Assembly (NCBI GenBank): GCA_037833965.1
Contig: AP031357.1
Coordinates: 22,836,001-22,900,000 of the forward strand
Direction: 5' to 3'
Origin: Marchantia polymorpha subsp. ruderalis
Lineage: Eukaryota; Streptophyta; Marchantiopsida; Marchantiales; Marchantiaceae
DNA: 64,000 nucleotides
The notes beneath the pieces are model-generated. The model saw only the letters and a program-made list of their open reading frames with translations, searched no databases and was not told the DNA's origin. A program made the position numbers and the translations under genes. Positions 12,990 to 24,396 of this stretch are shown one piece after another. Position 1 is the stretch's first letter, and the number at the start of each line of letters is the position of its first letter.

Positions 12990-12998
12990 AAACCCTAA
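12990..12998 (-). promoter_or_regulatory. Telo-box (AAACCCTAA) upstream of RPL31
   Basis: An exact AAACCCTAA on the plus strand lies about 160 bases upstream of the RPL31 start codon. A near match, GAACCCTAG, lies about 35 bases further upstream. Telo-boxes are a known promoter element of plant ribosomal protein genes, where they work in either orientation, so this position fits. Confidence 0.7.
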
Positions 12999-13019
12999 TG
13001 TGACCCTCCCCGACGCCGT

Positions 13020-16000
13020 CGATTCCTCCCTTGAACCCTAGATTAACACATAACATCTCTCTGGTTCCTCCCAAAAGGCCCCGGACCTGACCACGCCAAA
13101 CCCCTCTTCTTGTCATTAACTAACCGCGGTTACTTAGCTAGGGGTACCCTTCGGTTGTGTAAATTTATGTTGCACGCCCAAAATCAGAACTCCTTTGATT
13201 GTTTTCTTGAACATGAGATTATAATAGTGAACATATAATATGAAAAATAATTCCACAATCAAATCACTAGCACAACTGCACTTTAGAGATCATTTGCAGG
13301 CTTTCAAAACCTGGAGATAACCCGCATATTTAACCAGTTCCTGCGGGAGTCAGCAGCCACAGCGGACAATAATCCACTCTTGTTTCAATTCTTTGAGTGC
13401 TTCAAAGATTTAGAGGCCTGCTCTCGGTCATCGACTGAACATATTACAGGCTTTGCTATATATGCTGTTAAATGCGGATATATAGAATGCGGGAAACGCA
13501 TGGGATATCAAGCGTCTGTCGAAAGACTTCAATTTAAGCAGATTAATCGAGCGACGAGTCAGGGGAAAAGATACTGCTGTAATAAATGTAGAGCATAGAT
13601 AGGACGTAAATCTCTGCTATGTCTATTTTGCTGGAATATCTTTTTCCATGCGAAGGAAACCTATTTCGAGAAATGAAGTGGAGGGGGAACATCGAGTAAT
13701 ACAGGAGAAAGGATCGGAAAACCCCCATTTTTTATTTTTTATTTTTTGAAGCAATTGGTGAGTTTATTCCACTGCAAAAAGGATCAAATACACCACCGCA
13801 CAGCCGAGCAAACACAAGGCCAACTGAGACCCCCATCTTTTCATGCAGGGATGAAAGCGAATGGGCAGCATGGGATTGAGTAAATAACAAATCCGGAATG
13901 AAGGAGCAACTGTCTCTACGAAGCTGGAGGTTGGCTGTATCACTTAACCAGAGTTTCGCCGGTTGACAAGTGTTTTGTTCACTGAAGGCAGTGAATGGGT
14001 TGCAGAGGTCACACGATCCCGAGCATCGGTCTATGGAGGTTGTAGTGAAATGAGATTGTTGGAGCGGACCAGACGATAGCAACCGATCGCAGTTTCTGCA
14101 ATCATTTTTATTTTGCTGGCGACGCCCTGTTCATTGGTGCAAACGATGGCCGAGTTTCGGTAGACGAGTTGAATTCTGCCTCGAGCTATTCCGCCGTTAT
14201 CTTGTAGACCTAACTCCCTCCGATCTCGTCTGACAATGACGGCTTTCCGATGTCTCATCAAATTTCTATGGTGTCACATTTAACATCCACTGTCAAACTT
14301 GGATAGCTTCGCAGATGGGTTGCCGAAATGTTGCTCATTTCATGATCCGCGATGTCAGGAAAGAGAAATCCGTGTCAGTGGCTCGTCAATGGCTTGTGTT
14401 GAACCTGGTTTTAAATCTGTTGCTGGAGATCGGACTGATAAACAAATCTGGCTAAGTTCCGGAGATGTCCAGTTGATACAGGATACCATCCTGTTACCGT
14501 GTGAGGACTCAACAGTGTATCGTCTATAGAGTGTCTTGACAGCTGAGAAATGTGAGTCAAGCTTATCTCAGATTTTCCAATGGATTTCATTGGTAATCTG
14601 CTGGGGCTGCTGCAGCCGAGAGCTTCATTATCCTAGAGAGGAAGGCAGAGTAAGCGGGGGTTTGAGGAAAGATGAGGAAGCAGTACTTCAGGTTCGGCAT
14701 GAACTTGCTGTCGGACCCGTATTAACTCACAAAGTTGTTGCGCCAGACTATCAGGTTGGGTCGAGGGGATCGGATGCATTACATGTTCAAACTTCAATCG
14801 GTCTTATGATCTGATGTATTGTTTCCGCGTGCCGGTTCTCATCCGGTGCCATAAACCATCTCGCCATCGGCATCTTCTTCCCCTGGGAATGAATGAGACA
14901 TCTCCATTGTATTCCTCTCAAAGCCTCTCTCTGTGAGATGTAAGGGTAAACATCTCATACTGGGTCAACGTCATGCTCCAGTGCAGGAAAGCGCTCTCTC
15001 TCTCTGTATATGGCTGTCTGTAAATAACACTTATAACACGCACCTTGAAAAGGTTCATTGGGATATACAAATACATTACAAGTGTCGAATGGCGGTCATA
15101 CTGAAGATGCACCACCGCATTGGAAACGAGAGAACACTACACCAGTCGGCTCGTCGACGGCGCACTTCCCTCTTCCCTGTGGATAGCGGAATAACGCTAA
15201 CCTATATTCTCCTTCTCATTTGAGCTACATTTGGCTCAGATGTGTATGTCCACAGACGTCCGCATACCCAGACATAGGGCTTCGGTAAAAAAATGAAGTT
15301 CTCTGTAACGTCTGGAAGCTAGAGAGCACGAAGTGCGGCGATGCCTCGTACAAAAGCATTCAGTTTCTGTACACATCGAACTTGTGAGAATACATCACAG
15401 TCAAACTCCGGAGTAGTTGGAAGAAACCCCTCGGCAAACTGGTTCGGAAGCTTTGTCATCGCGTAGAGCCTACTCTTAGTTCCGACGAGACTTTCGTCGC
15501 GTTTGAAGAGATCTAAAACGAACCCACAGAGCAGGGTGGAGAGGCAGGAATCTCCACCACTTTATGTTCGATTTCGGGTTGGGCACTGCCGAAGTTACAT
15601 TTATCTACATCATTACAATTCTATCTCGCTGCATCTGTTCTCGAACGCAGAGTACTTGATAACGATCTTTTGAAGTTAGTGCCGATGCCACCTCCTGTGC
15701 AGCAGACGTAACTTTGTACGAGGATGTACTAAAGCAAACTTAACGTCGCAGCCTATCATCTGTCACAAAATGTATCCGTCCATATTGAGAACTGAATTTG
15801 GATTGCTTGCTTGCCTGCACGAGAGGATAGTTCTGAGTCTCCTGACATTATCGCTAATATCGAAGGCAATCATGTCCAGTCAGGCATCATCCACTGTTTT
15901 CAGCACAACGTCGACTGAAGCTGCCTCAACGAGGCACAGTTGACGGGTGCTGTCGACTTCACACACATTCCTCTACTACATGTAAAGAGTGGACCGATGT

Positions 16001-17653
16001 GAGGTCGCAGAGTCGATAACCTCAGGAGCAACCTTCAGCTAAACTTTCGCAATGCCACCTGCTCACGATTGACTTCGATAAGCTCAAGCTTGTAACCTAA
16101 TGCACTTGACGTAGAAACATAATCGTAGATGTAATATGGATCCATATGGACACCAGGTGGATTTGGTGTGGAGAGCAAGACTCCGCCTGCATTGGATGGG
16201 TAAAAAGCAGAGTTTGAGATACTTGGTTGAATTCTCATGTACAGTACTGATGGAGAAAGGGGAGCCGTAGCTTTGTTTATGAGTATGTTAGAGCCAGCAA
16301 GAGTCCTTGTGAGTACCAGAACGTTTGATTCTGTTTGCTATTCGATTTTAGCGGAAGAGGTTTCTACTTTTATTACCATCTCTATTGAAATAGTAATTTG
16401 AGGTGCTCCCAAAATGGCATTAATCATGGTGCTAAAATCGGCCGAAACTTCGAGTTATTTCGCTTACTACTACTTACTGATGCCGAAAAAGGAGTAAACG
16501 GAGCAGGTGTAGAGAAACATGCTACGTTACATGAACACCTGCACCAATGTCGCTACTCACGCGCTTTTCCTCGAGGAAACTGCTATTTGTACTGTAAGTA
16601 GGTGAGAATGCTGATTTCACTTATCCTGGTTCAGACGCGGAGACTGTGACGAAGCTTGAAAGTATGCGGATCGGGCTCTCCGAATCACCAGCACGATAGC
16701 GTTGGGAAAGATTCTCGTCCCTAGGTGCAATTGAAGCTCGGTGGATTCAATTATGTCAATTGTTTAGAAAGGGAGGGACAGGCGAGGATACTTCTGAGGA
16801 ACCGATCGCAGAAACGAGGCGAACCCGAAGTATAACGTAACCATGGCAAACGATGTCACCAAGCGAGTGGATGAACGGAACCAATTTTTACTCCTGTACA
16901 GTTTACGTCTATAAGGAGGTCCATAGGGCCGTAGAGAATGTGTGAAACTGTGAGGCAGATTATGCAAAACGGATGTAGACCGCAAAGATAGATCGACAAT
17001 CCATGCAAACATGATAATGTTACCATTTCAGCTTTTCTTTGAGGTTTCTGATAGCCACAACGTAATTCAGTTTCTTCGCTGGCAAGTTTGACCACGTGAG
17101 GATGGAATATAAGCACATCAAAAACAGACATCTATGCACACCTCGGGAAGATGGATCTGGCAACACTCATGCATGGAGTTTGGATCGAAGTCAGAGTAAC
17201 AGTCACTTTTGTCGCTAGACAGAGGACGCCAGAACACAGTAATTTCCTGGAAATGGCATCTACCTTGCACAAGATAGATCTCGTTGACTTGCATCTTAGA
17301 ATACAGTCAGAGAAGTACATGTCAGACAGTTTCCTACTTTACACTGCTGTTTTCTACTGAAAGACATCTTCTTCGCCGGTTTCACATCTGTCGCGTCGAA
17401 TCTGCATAGATTCAAAACCCTAAATTGAAAATATCGAGAGAATAAAAAAGAAAAAGGAAAAAGAGAGAATTCGAGGCCGCGCACAGTTGTCGATCAATTC
17501 TGGCTCGCTGAGCCGCACACTCCATTACTAATCCCAGATCGTCTCTCGCCGAGGTAAGGTAACCGGTGTTCCACTTCATACTGAGAGGCAGTGCGCCATT
17601 TGTACATACGGAAAAAGGTGCAAACGTAGCTTCCGATGATCTGCTTTCCATTA
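13020..17653. other. Unassigned, apparently degenerate sequence
   Basis: No splice-consistent gene or known domain was found. Several short frames read smoothly (minus 14031-14261, plus 14536-14814, plus 13380-13598) but have no partner exons I could connect. A telo-box AAACCCTAA occurs at 17415-17423. A thin gene with short exons could be missed here. Confidence 0.35.
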
Positions 17654-18205
17654 TCAGATACTGGAAGCATCATCGATGACAAAAGGAACTTCAGGCGGCC
17701 AGAAGCCAATACATTTGTCAGTTTTCATATCGCCGAGGGTGATTCTGTGGTTTCGCCATTTCAGTTTCAGTTGAACTGAAGCAATCCAGTTCTTAAGACC
17801 ACAGGAGCTATTGTAAGCTCTCTGTAGATTCCTCGTATTGATAGTCTCCACCTCGACCACCTCTTCTCTATCAGCATTCTTCATGAACAATTCGTAGATC
17901 CGGTTCAAATCTACGGGCTTTCCGTCCACCCAGGCGCTCGTCGACTTGCCGATACTCCCGACAACGCTGAGCATCGTGCTCATCCCATCTTGATTCAAAA
18001 CATGCAATATTACTCCCTTGATACCCTCAGGGGGAATGTCGTATCGAGCTACATGCCCTCCCACCAGATTGCGGAAATAACCCTCCATGAAACTCTTCTT
18101 CTCCGAAGCCTCGACGAGTAACTGCGAACCCTCGAGCGAGTCTCCGAACTTTTCAACCAGCGAGCACGTCTTCGGTGCACAGAAAATCAGCACCTTCGCC
18201 GACAA
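17654..18205 (-). CDS. Unidentified protein segment, exon or gene remnant
   Basis: The minus strand is open for 183 residues and the composition looks like a real protein, with mixed charged and hydrophobic segments such as NLVGGHVARYDIPPEG, ADREEVVEVETINTRN and IGFWPPEVPFVIDD. I recognise no family. There is no ATG at the upstream end, so the frame must begin inside an exon or continue from elsewhere. Just upstream an overlapping frame in another register carries an ATG at about 18260 and reads MEEFLFLHQADDFVKAQNIV, which would fit as the preceding part if a small intron or a frameshift lies near 18200. It may therefore be a gene with an unresolved 5' end or a recent pseudogene. Confidence 0.35.
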   Translation of the reverse strand: MSAKVLIFCAPKTCSLVEKFGDSLEGSQLLVEASEKKSFMEGYFRNLVGGHVARYDIPPEGIKGVILHVLNQDGMSTMLSVVGSIGKSTSAWVDGKPVDLNRIYELFMKNADREEVVEVETINTRNLQRAYNSSCGLKNWIASVQLKLKWRNHRITLGDMKTDKCIGFWPPEVPFVIDDASSI

Positions 18206-18580
18206 TATTTTGGGCCTTCACGAAGTCGTCTGCTTGGTGCAAGAAGAGGAACTCCTCCATGAATAAAGCTCCTCGACCTTCCGGTGCTCCTTCATCATGA
18301 GTTTGCACACTAAATGCTATCCTCCACAAAGCGAACAACGATACAAGCACAATGAAGTCGTTCTCCCACGCTCCGTCACTATTCTCGTGCGACAATTGAG
18401 CACGAAAGCTCTCCGCTCCCGACAGGCAGAAGGTCGGTCAGCCACGCGACGTCAGGACGAATCAGAAACACCGCCCGCCACCCATCAACACCAACGACCG
18501 ACACCGACACCAGAACGTCGCTCCGCCATGCGTCGAACAACTTCTCGAAACCAAATTTGCTTCGCTCTCAGGAAGGATGC

Positions 18581-18602
18581 CAGCAGCAGCAGCAGCAGCA
18601 GC
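18581..18602 (+). repeat. CAG trinucleotide run
   Basis: About seven CAG units lie in a GC-rich stretch upstream of the unidentified minus-strand frame. On the minus strand the frame covering it would encode polyalanine. Confidence 0.9.
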
Positions 18603-21600
18603 ACGATACGGTTCAAGCCTCGCAATGTTCTCGACGGCGTTTCGGACCGTTTCGTCGGAGATTGGTGTCTCGTTCAAACGCAGAATCTGTGATCCCCGTG
18701 CACGAATAATGAGCACCTCCGATTGTGCATTGGAGCTCGACAGCGAGGAGCAGGAGCAGGAGCAGGAGAAAGTGCAGCTGGGTGTGAGCGTCTGGGACTA
18801 TTACTACGAGATCAGAATCTCCCGATCAGGAAGCATTGACCAAAGTTCGGGATATATCGAGCACTGATCGAGCGACAAGTGCAGCCAGGCAGGGCCTCGC
18901 GTGCGCTCCCGCACTCAACCTCCATAAATGCGCCCTCCATTATTCAGAACAGGTTGGTGAGATCCCCTCCAAATGTTAGGAAGTTTTTAAGTCACCACTG
19001 TACATTTGCTAAATTTCTAAGCCTCGACCAGGACTCCAAAACTATTCCACATTTTTAATGTTTCTCTCATATATCATCATGTGACAAAGTATCATTACTA
19101 CGACAGAAATGGTACGTAAGATGTACACCATATATATGAATATTAATACACACAATATATACCGTATATATAACTATATGTATGTGCATACGTAATGGTA
19201 AGTACGTATATTCATATGCAGACTTTTACATATGTTCAGGTATAAGCATCTTAGTGAGTTTCTTCATCTGTTCATGTGCTCTTGCGTTAGATGCGAGGAT
19301 TTGGACACTTTCCTGAGATAGCGCGCTGAATATACCATAATAGCTTATAGTAGTATCATTTTAATAGACATCCGTTGACTTAGATAGATCCCTGGTTATT
19401 GCAATGGACCTTGGATCATTCACGCTAAATAACGTTTGTTTTGGATTCTATTTTAGTATGTAGACAGTTGGACGTTCATAGTTAATAAGTGCAGTGTACA
19501 TATGGCACATTGTGATGCTATTGGGCTCTAAGTGCCCCGCTACCCATCTGGTTTCATCGCTTTGCAAAATCCTCTAGACGCACATTGTGTAAAGGAAGCA
19601 CGAAAATACAGCAGGTTCAGAGTTAAATTATTCATTGAGAATGTACAGACTTTTTTGTGTGCTCTACGTACACAGCTGTTCACACAGTAAGGAGTTTGAA
19701 CTAGAATGAAGGACGATTGCTCTCGCTGTTTCATTGATCATTTTTGGGAATTATATCGCACCGGGTTTTCATCGAAGATTTCCGCTTGAATCTATCGCTT
19801 TACTGATGAATTAATGAAACAGTTTTGAAAAAATTTGGAAAGGAAAATAGAAAGAATCAGTTTCAAACAGATATCCCGTATCTGCGACAAAGATGATCAT
19901 TATTTTTTGTTCATGAAACGGGGTTAATCAAACAATAAACTGGATGGGAAGACCCTTCAAGGCGAACAAGGACGAGATAAGCGGCTAACCAGGCATGGAA
20001 GATTACGATCAGTATATTACATTTCCTTGGCTTGTTGAGAGGCTCAGGGTTCTTGAACTGTGTATATTTTTCATTTGCATTTGGTTCTTCTTGTAAGATG
20101 TATTTGTAGGCAGAAACCTTTGGAGTCAGCAAGTTATAACCAGATACTGGACAAGTCCTCCGAAGCTCTGTGGAATCTAAAGCATAAAGTATGTGCGTTT
20201 GAAAGGAGAAAACACACTCGTATAATTAAGCTGTCAGATTATGTTTAATGAAACCGCTACAATATGCTGACCATTCTCACTCTTCTGATCTATGTTTACT
20301 CCAAGAGCCCATTCTTACTCAGCCAATGGCACGTGTGCTGGCATGGACTGTCCAACGGGCACTGAACAGGGAGAAGGCCTTCAATAGAAGAGATGCTGGT
20401 TCAGTAGAAGACAATGGGGTCACAGTTGCGCAAGGGGGAACCTGGTCGCAGTTTATCGAGATGGGAAGACACCCACCACCCCAACCGATTCCTGTCCCCT
20501 GCTTCCTGACATGAGAAATAATGACGAGCACTCGAAGAAACGTTTCTCTGCATTCTCGAGTTGTAGTCACTGTCTCTTGCGGGACGGGTTCCAACCAACT
20601 GTTGATTCTCGATACGTTTCTCATTGCGTTGTAACTAAGAACACAATGTTATCTGTTTAGTTTCACCTTTCTGCAGGATAGGGGATTCCGTTATTTTTGT
20701 AATAATCTTGGGTGCAATTTGTTTCCATGCAGTCAACAATGACTTAGGTAGTTGTCAAACTAACAATTATAATGAAACTAGAGAATTAGGATTCGGAAAA
20801 CAAAGCAACGCTTTTAAAATGAGTATTTTAATAGACATGAAATATAAAACGAGATCGATCCGACGCCAAAGTCCTTATTCAAACAAAGGTGTATGTCAAC
20901 GCTCGTAGATATCGTCTTTGTTTTAAATTTCACATTATTCCGGGTTGATGTGACATGATAACATGTATTTTCCGGACAACTTGTTCTTAAAATTATATCC
21001 TTCAAAAGCCTTGGAAAAAAGCTTCATATATGGTGACATATGAAGAGTTATCGCTTAGGGGTCTTTTTTTTCCTTCTTGTTTTTACAAACCTTACCTTTG
21101 AACTATTATCCTTTATTTTTCAATCTGAATGCACATGATTTGTCATAATTTTGATCCAAAATTTTGGATTTTTTCTTTCAAACCAGGTTACTACTTGCTT
21201 ATCAATTGTCACTCGTATGACTTGCTGATGACGCTCAATGTCTTACATCTTGGAAGGTACACATCAGTGAATCTGCTGCTTGTAGATAGGTGAAAGAGCC
21301 TCTTTATAGTATCAAACATAATGAACATGCCTAGTCTTGAGCGTCAAGCTTACGAGACGTTATGACTTCCACACCAAAATAAAAAAAAATTGGCGTATGA
21401 TTCCATCGTTGTAAGGGGGATGAAATACCACGGAGCACAAGTCGCTGTCCGGGTAAATCAATAAGCATATAATTCGTTTGGTATTCAGCGACAGAACTGT
21501 TGTCTATTTGACAGGGTTTTTTCAAATGTTGAATTCACAAGTGTTGCGTCTAGGTTATTGGAATATGACAAAAGACCAGTTGACAAATATTGATCTATCG

Positions 21601-21672
21601 TTGTCCATCACTTCGCGTTCTTATGACTTTCCAAGATTCGAATCGCCATACTGCCGTCACTTGTGGATGACA

Positions 21673-21717
21673 AATTTCTTCCTCTTCGCAGAAACTTTCT
21701 GCGAAGGGGAAGAAATT
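21673..21717. repeat. 22-bp inverted repeat, 1-nt loop, one mismatch
   Basis: The left arm at 21673-21694 and right arm at 21696-21717 are complementary at 21 of 22 positions around the single base at 21695. Confidence 0.95.
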
Positions 21718-21735
21718 CACAGTATTTACAGTACC

Positions 21736-21778
21736 GATATACAGTATCGATTTCTGGCAGAAACCGACACTGTATATC
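21736..21778. repeat. 21-bp inverted repeat, 1-nt loop, two mismatches
   Basis: The left arm at 21736-21756 and right arm at 21758-21778 are complementary at 19 of 21 positions. It lies 18 bases after the previous palindrome but has a different sequence. Confidence 0.9.
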
Positions 21779-23963
21779 CTTCTCTGCATGCATACTGCAA
21801 CTATAAACTTCTGTTCTAAATCTGTCACGCTGTGTCAATTGTTGTGGTTAACATCATCATATCAACAATGGAACCATAATTGAAGTGTGTATTCCAACAT
21901 GGGTAGGTGTAGAGACTTGTTAGATTAATAATCACATAAATCTAATAAGTACACCAATAACACATCAAACATTTCGTGAGTTTATATCTTTTTATAATTA
22001 ACTTTTCAATATTTTTTCATTCCCATGTATAAATTGCCAACATGACCAAATGAGTTATTTTGTAACCTTCATCGTCTCTTCCTCTTGGTCCTATGGACTT
22101 TCATTGGTCGGTAGTCCGACCAACAGTACACTGTTTACTAATTTTCAATATTTAGATTTGTACACATACGACCATCGCGAAATGGAACGAGAATCGATAT
22201 GACTGCCGGGGATGTACATTAGATCTAAGAGAAATTTCTGTTGCTTCTCAACGCAAAGGTCGGCGGCCACCAACTCTAAATGTTAGCATTATAATTATAG
22301 CTTGAACGTTTTATTCTAATTCTCCAGAAGAACTTGTTTTTTTTTTTTTTTTCCTCTCTATCTCTCTCTCCCGTCGTTCATCTCTTTCTCAATATACTTC
22401 TTAGAAAATCTTAAATACAGGCTTAAATGTTTCGTATATTAGTAGGTATCCTTAGCATTCGGGCCGCTGAATAGGCAATTTATTTCGTTCACAGGAAACA
22501 TTGAAATTGAAGTGGATAAGGACTATATTTGAACATTCGTCGCCAAACTCATTTGGTTTCTAGATACTTCTGCATAACTATATATTACTTCAGATTCTCT
22601 GCAAGTGTGCATCATCGAGACTTTGATAATTCTACAAAATAAATTAAAAGCAAGATCAATGAGGCCCTACTTTGTCGAATGGAAACCTAAGGGATTTCCT
22701 TTTCAGAAAACATGAAGAAATTTAATTGAAGAATTAGTCTATTCATCTTCAAAAATCATCTATTTGAAGTGATTTCTTTGCTCCGTAGTTTGACAAGAGG
22801 TAATAAATGCCCTTCGAATGAAATCATATACAAATGAGCTGATAGCTACAGCAAGCAGGCAAGGGAGCAACCGAGACTGACCTCCTCTAGTGAATTTGAG
22901 AGAAGTGCCTTCAATGAACAGGCTGCACCATTCGTTTCTCAAAAGACCTCAAAGCTGGAAGTCCTCTTGGTCCATGTGATGCTTCGTTTGACGTTTGAGT
23001 AAAAAATTGCTCATGTGAAACACCAGCTCCACAAAAGATGCATGAAATCGACAGTACTGTGCACGCGTGCTCGCAACAGCATGCAGTTGTTGCAACCATG
23101 TACTTTCTTCATCACCGAGGTGCATAATGCATACATCATCGTGGGAACATATTCTCTTGCTTTACCTTCCACAAGAATTTCTTTCAAGAGCGTAAACTGC
23201 GCAGATTTTGAAGCAGGAGTTCAGAGCCGTTAGCAGCTGATACGGGCACATATCAGCCGTTTATAAAGTAAACCCTCCTTTCTTGATAAGGTTTTCGATC
23301 GACAGAATGGAGTACGCATCAAAAGATGTGCATTTTAAAAGATAATGTAGACAGGTATAAATCACACAAACAGCGTGAGTCCTTATGTAAGCTCTATGTG
23401 AACCAGTTACACTTGTTAAAGACTTTCGATAAGAGCATGTGTCCACCTGTCTGATTTGCTGCTCGATATTCTGGATTTCCATGAACTTCTTGAGTGTTCA
23501 CAGTCTTCTGGAATGCACCGCACTGTAATAGCCATGGACAGCACAAGGAGGGGTTATAGGGTTCTGCCATCCCGTATACCGAAAGAGTTAAACGAAGAGT
23601 TCACTTTCGGATTGTCTCAGTAGTTTCTTCATCCATCACAGAAAAGTGGGACCGCTTGCTGAGTTTTTTCTCAAAATTCTTCAATAACTCTCGTGAGAAA
23701 GCCAAGATATGATAAATTCAAAGCGACGAGCTCAAGAGAAAGAAGAGAAAATAAATTGTCCAAAATTTCGCAAGGGGATCAGCTATATACAACGACAAGG
23801 TCTCTGACAAAGGCCAATGAGTAAGCAGTTTTCGAAATGATGAGAATGTGGGAGAAACTCTCAAGCACTGCGACTTCTTTGAACAATGAGCAAGAAGTCG
23901 AATGTACATGGTGCCGCTACTCCGCAACGGCTTAGCTTCCACTTCATCGCTTAGATATTAGGT

Positions 23964-24396
23964 CTAATGGTTTCCAGGTCTTCTTTTCGCATGCTTGGCT
24001 ACCCTCCCTCCCTCCCTCCCTCCAAGCATTTGCATGCGGTCGTTTGTCTTTTTTCCTTGCTGGCCTTTTGGGCCTACTGGTCGAGCTTTCTCTCTTTGCA
24101 GATGAGAGTTACTCGGTTTCACTTCGGTTGCTAAACTCCAAGGTCTGAGACCTGGATTTAGATCTCGGGTTTTGGACTGTTCAACGAACTGGTAGAGCAA
24201 GAAACATTCGCTCATGGAAGCTCTGTGTCTCAACCACTGAGCTGCAGGCAGAGAGAGGAAGAGATCTCTCTGGAATGATACGATTTGCATTCTGCTGCAG
24301 CTCATTTGGATCCAACCAGTCGTCAATCCGGAATTTCAGAGTGTGACAGGGTTCTCCTATAATTTTAATCGCAGCTTTCTGCACCATATCCTCTGG
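23964..24396 (-). CDS. Candidate 3' end of an unidentified gene, two exons
   Basis: On the minus strand an exon at 24396-24282 is bounded by a strong acceptor (CCTTCCTTTCAG) and a GTATCA donor. It reads PEDMVQKAAIKIIGEPCHTL and DDWLDPNELQQNAN. It joins in phase to 24241-23964 after a CTCTCTGCCTGCAG acceptor. The second exon continues QWLRHRASMSECF and ends in a basic tail at the stop at 23964. Part of the tail (GREGG) is encoded by a CCCT microsatellite at about 24002-24023. Upstream exons are probably in or before the GC-rich stretch at 25.0-25.6 kb but were not resolved. No family was recognised. Confidence 0.35.

Larger units (their letters stand above)
18603..23963. other. No recognised gene; repeats and short frames
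   Basis: The stretch 18.9-20.2 kb is AT-leaning with TATATG-rich patches. At 20.25-20.62 kb both strands are open; the plus frame reads RVLAWTVQRALNREKAFN, with no family recognised. Two adjacent palindromes at 21.67-21.78 kb are listed separately. A pyrimidine-rich run (T then CTCTCT) lies near 22337-22372. Nothing else could be assigned. Confidence 0.35.
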
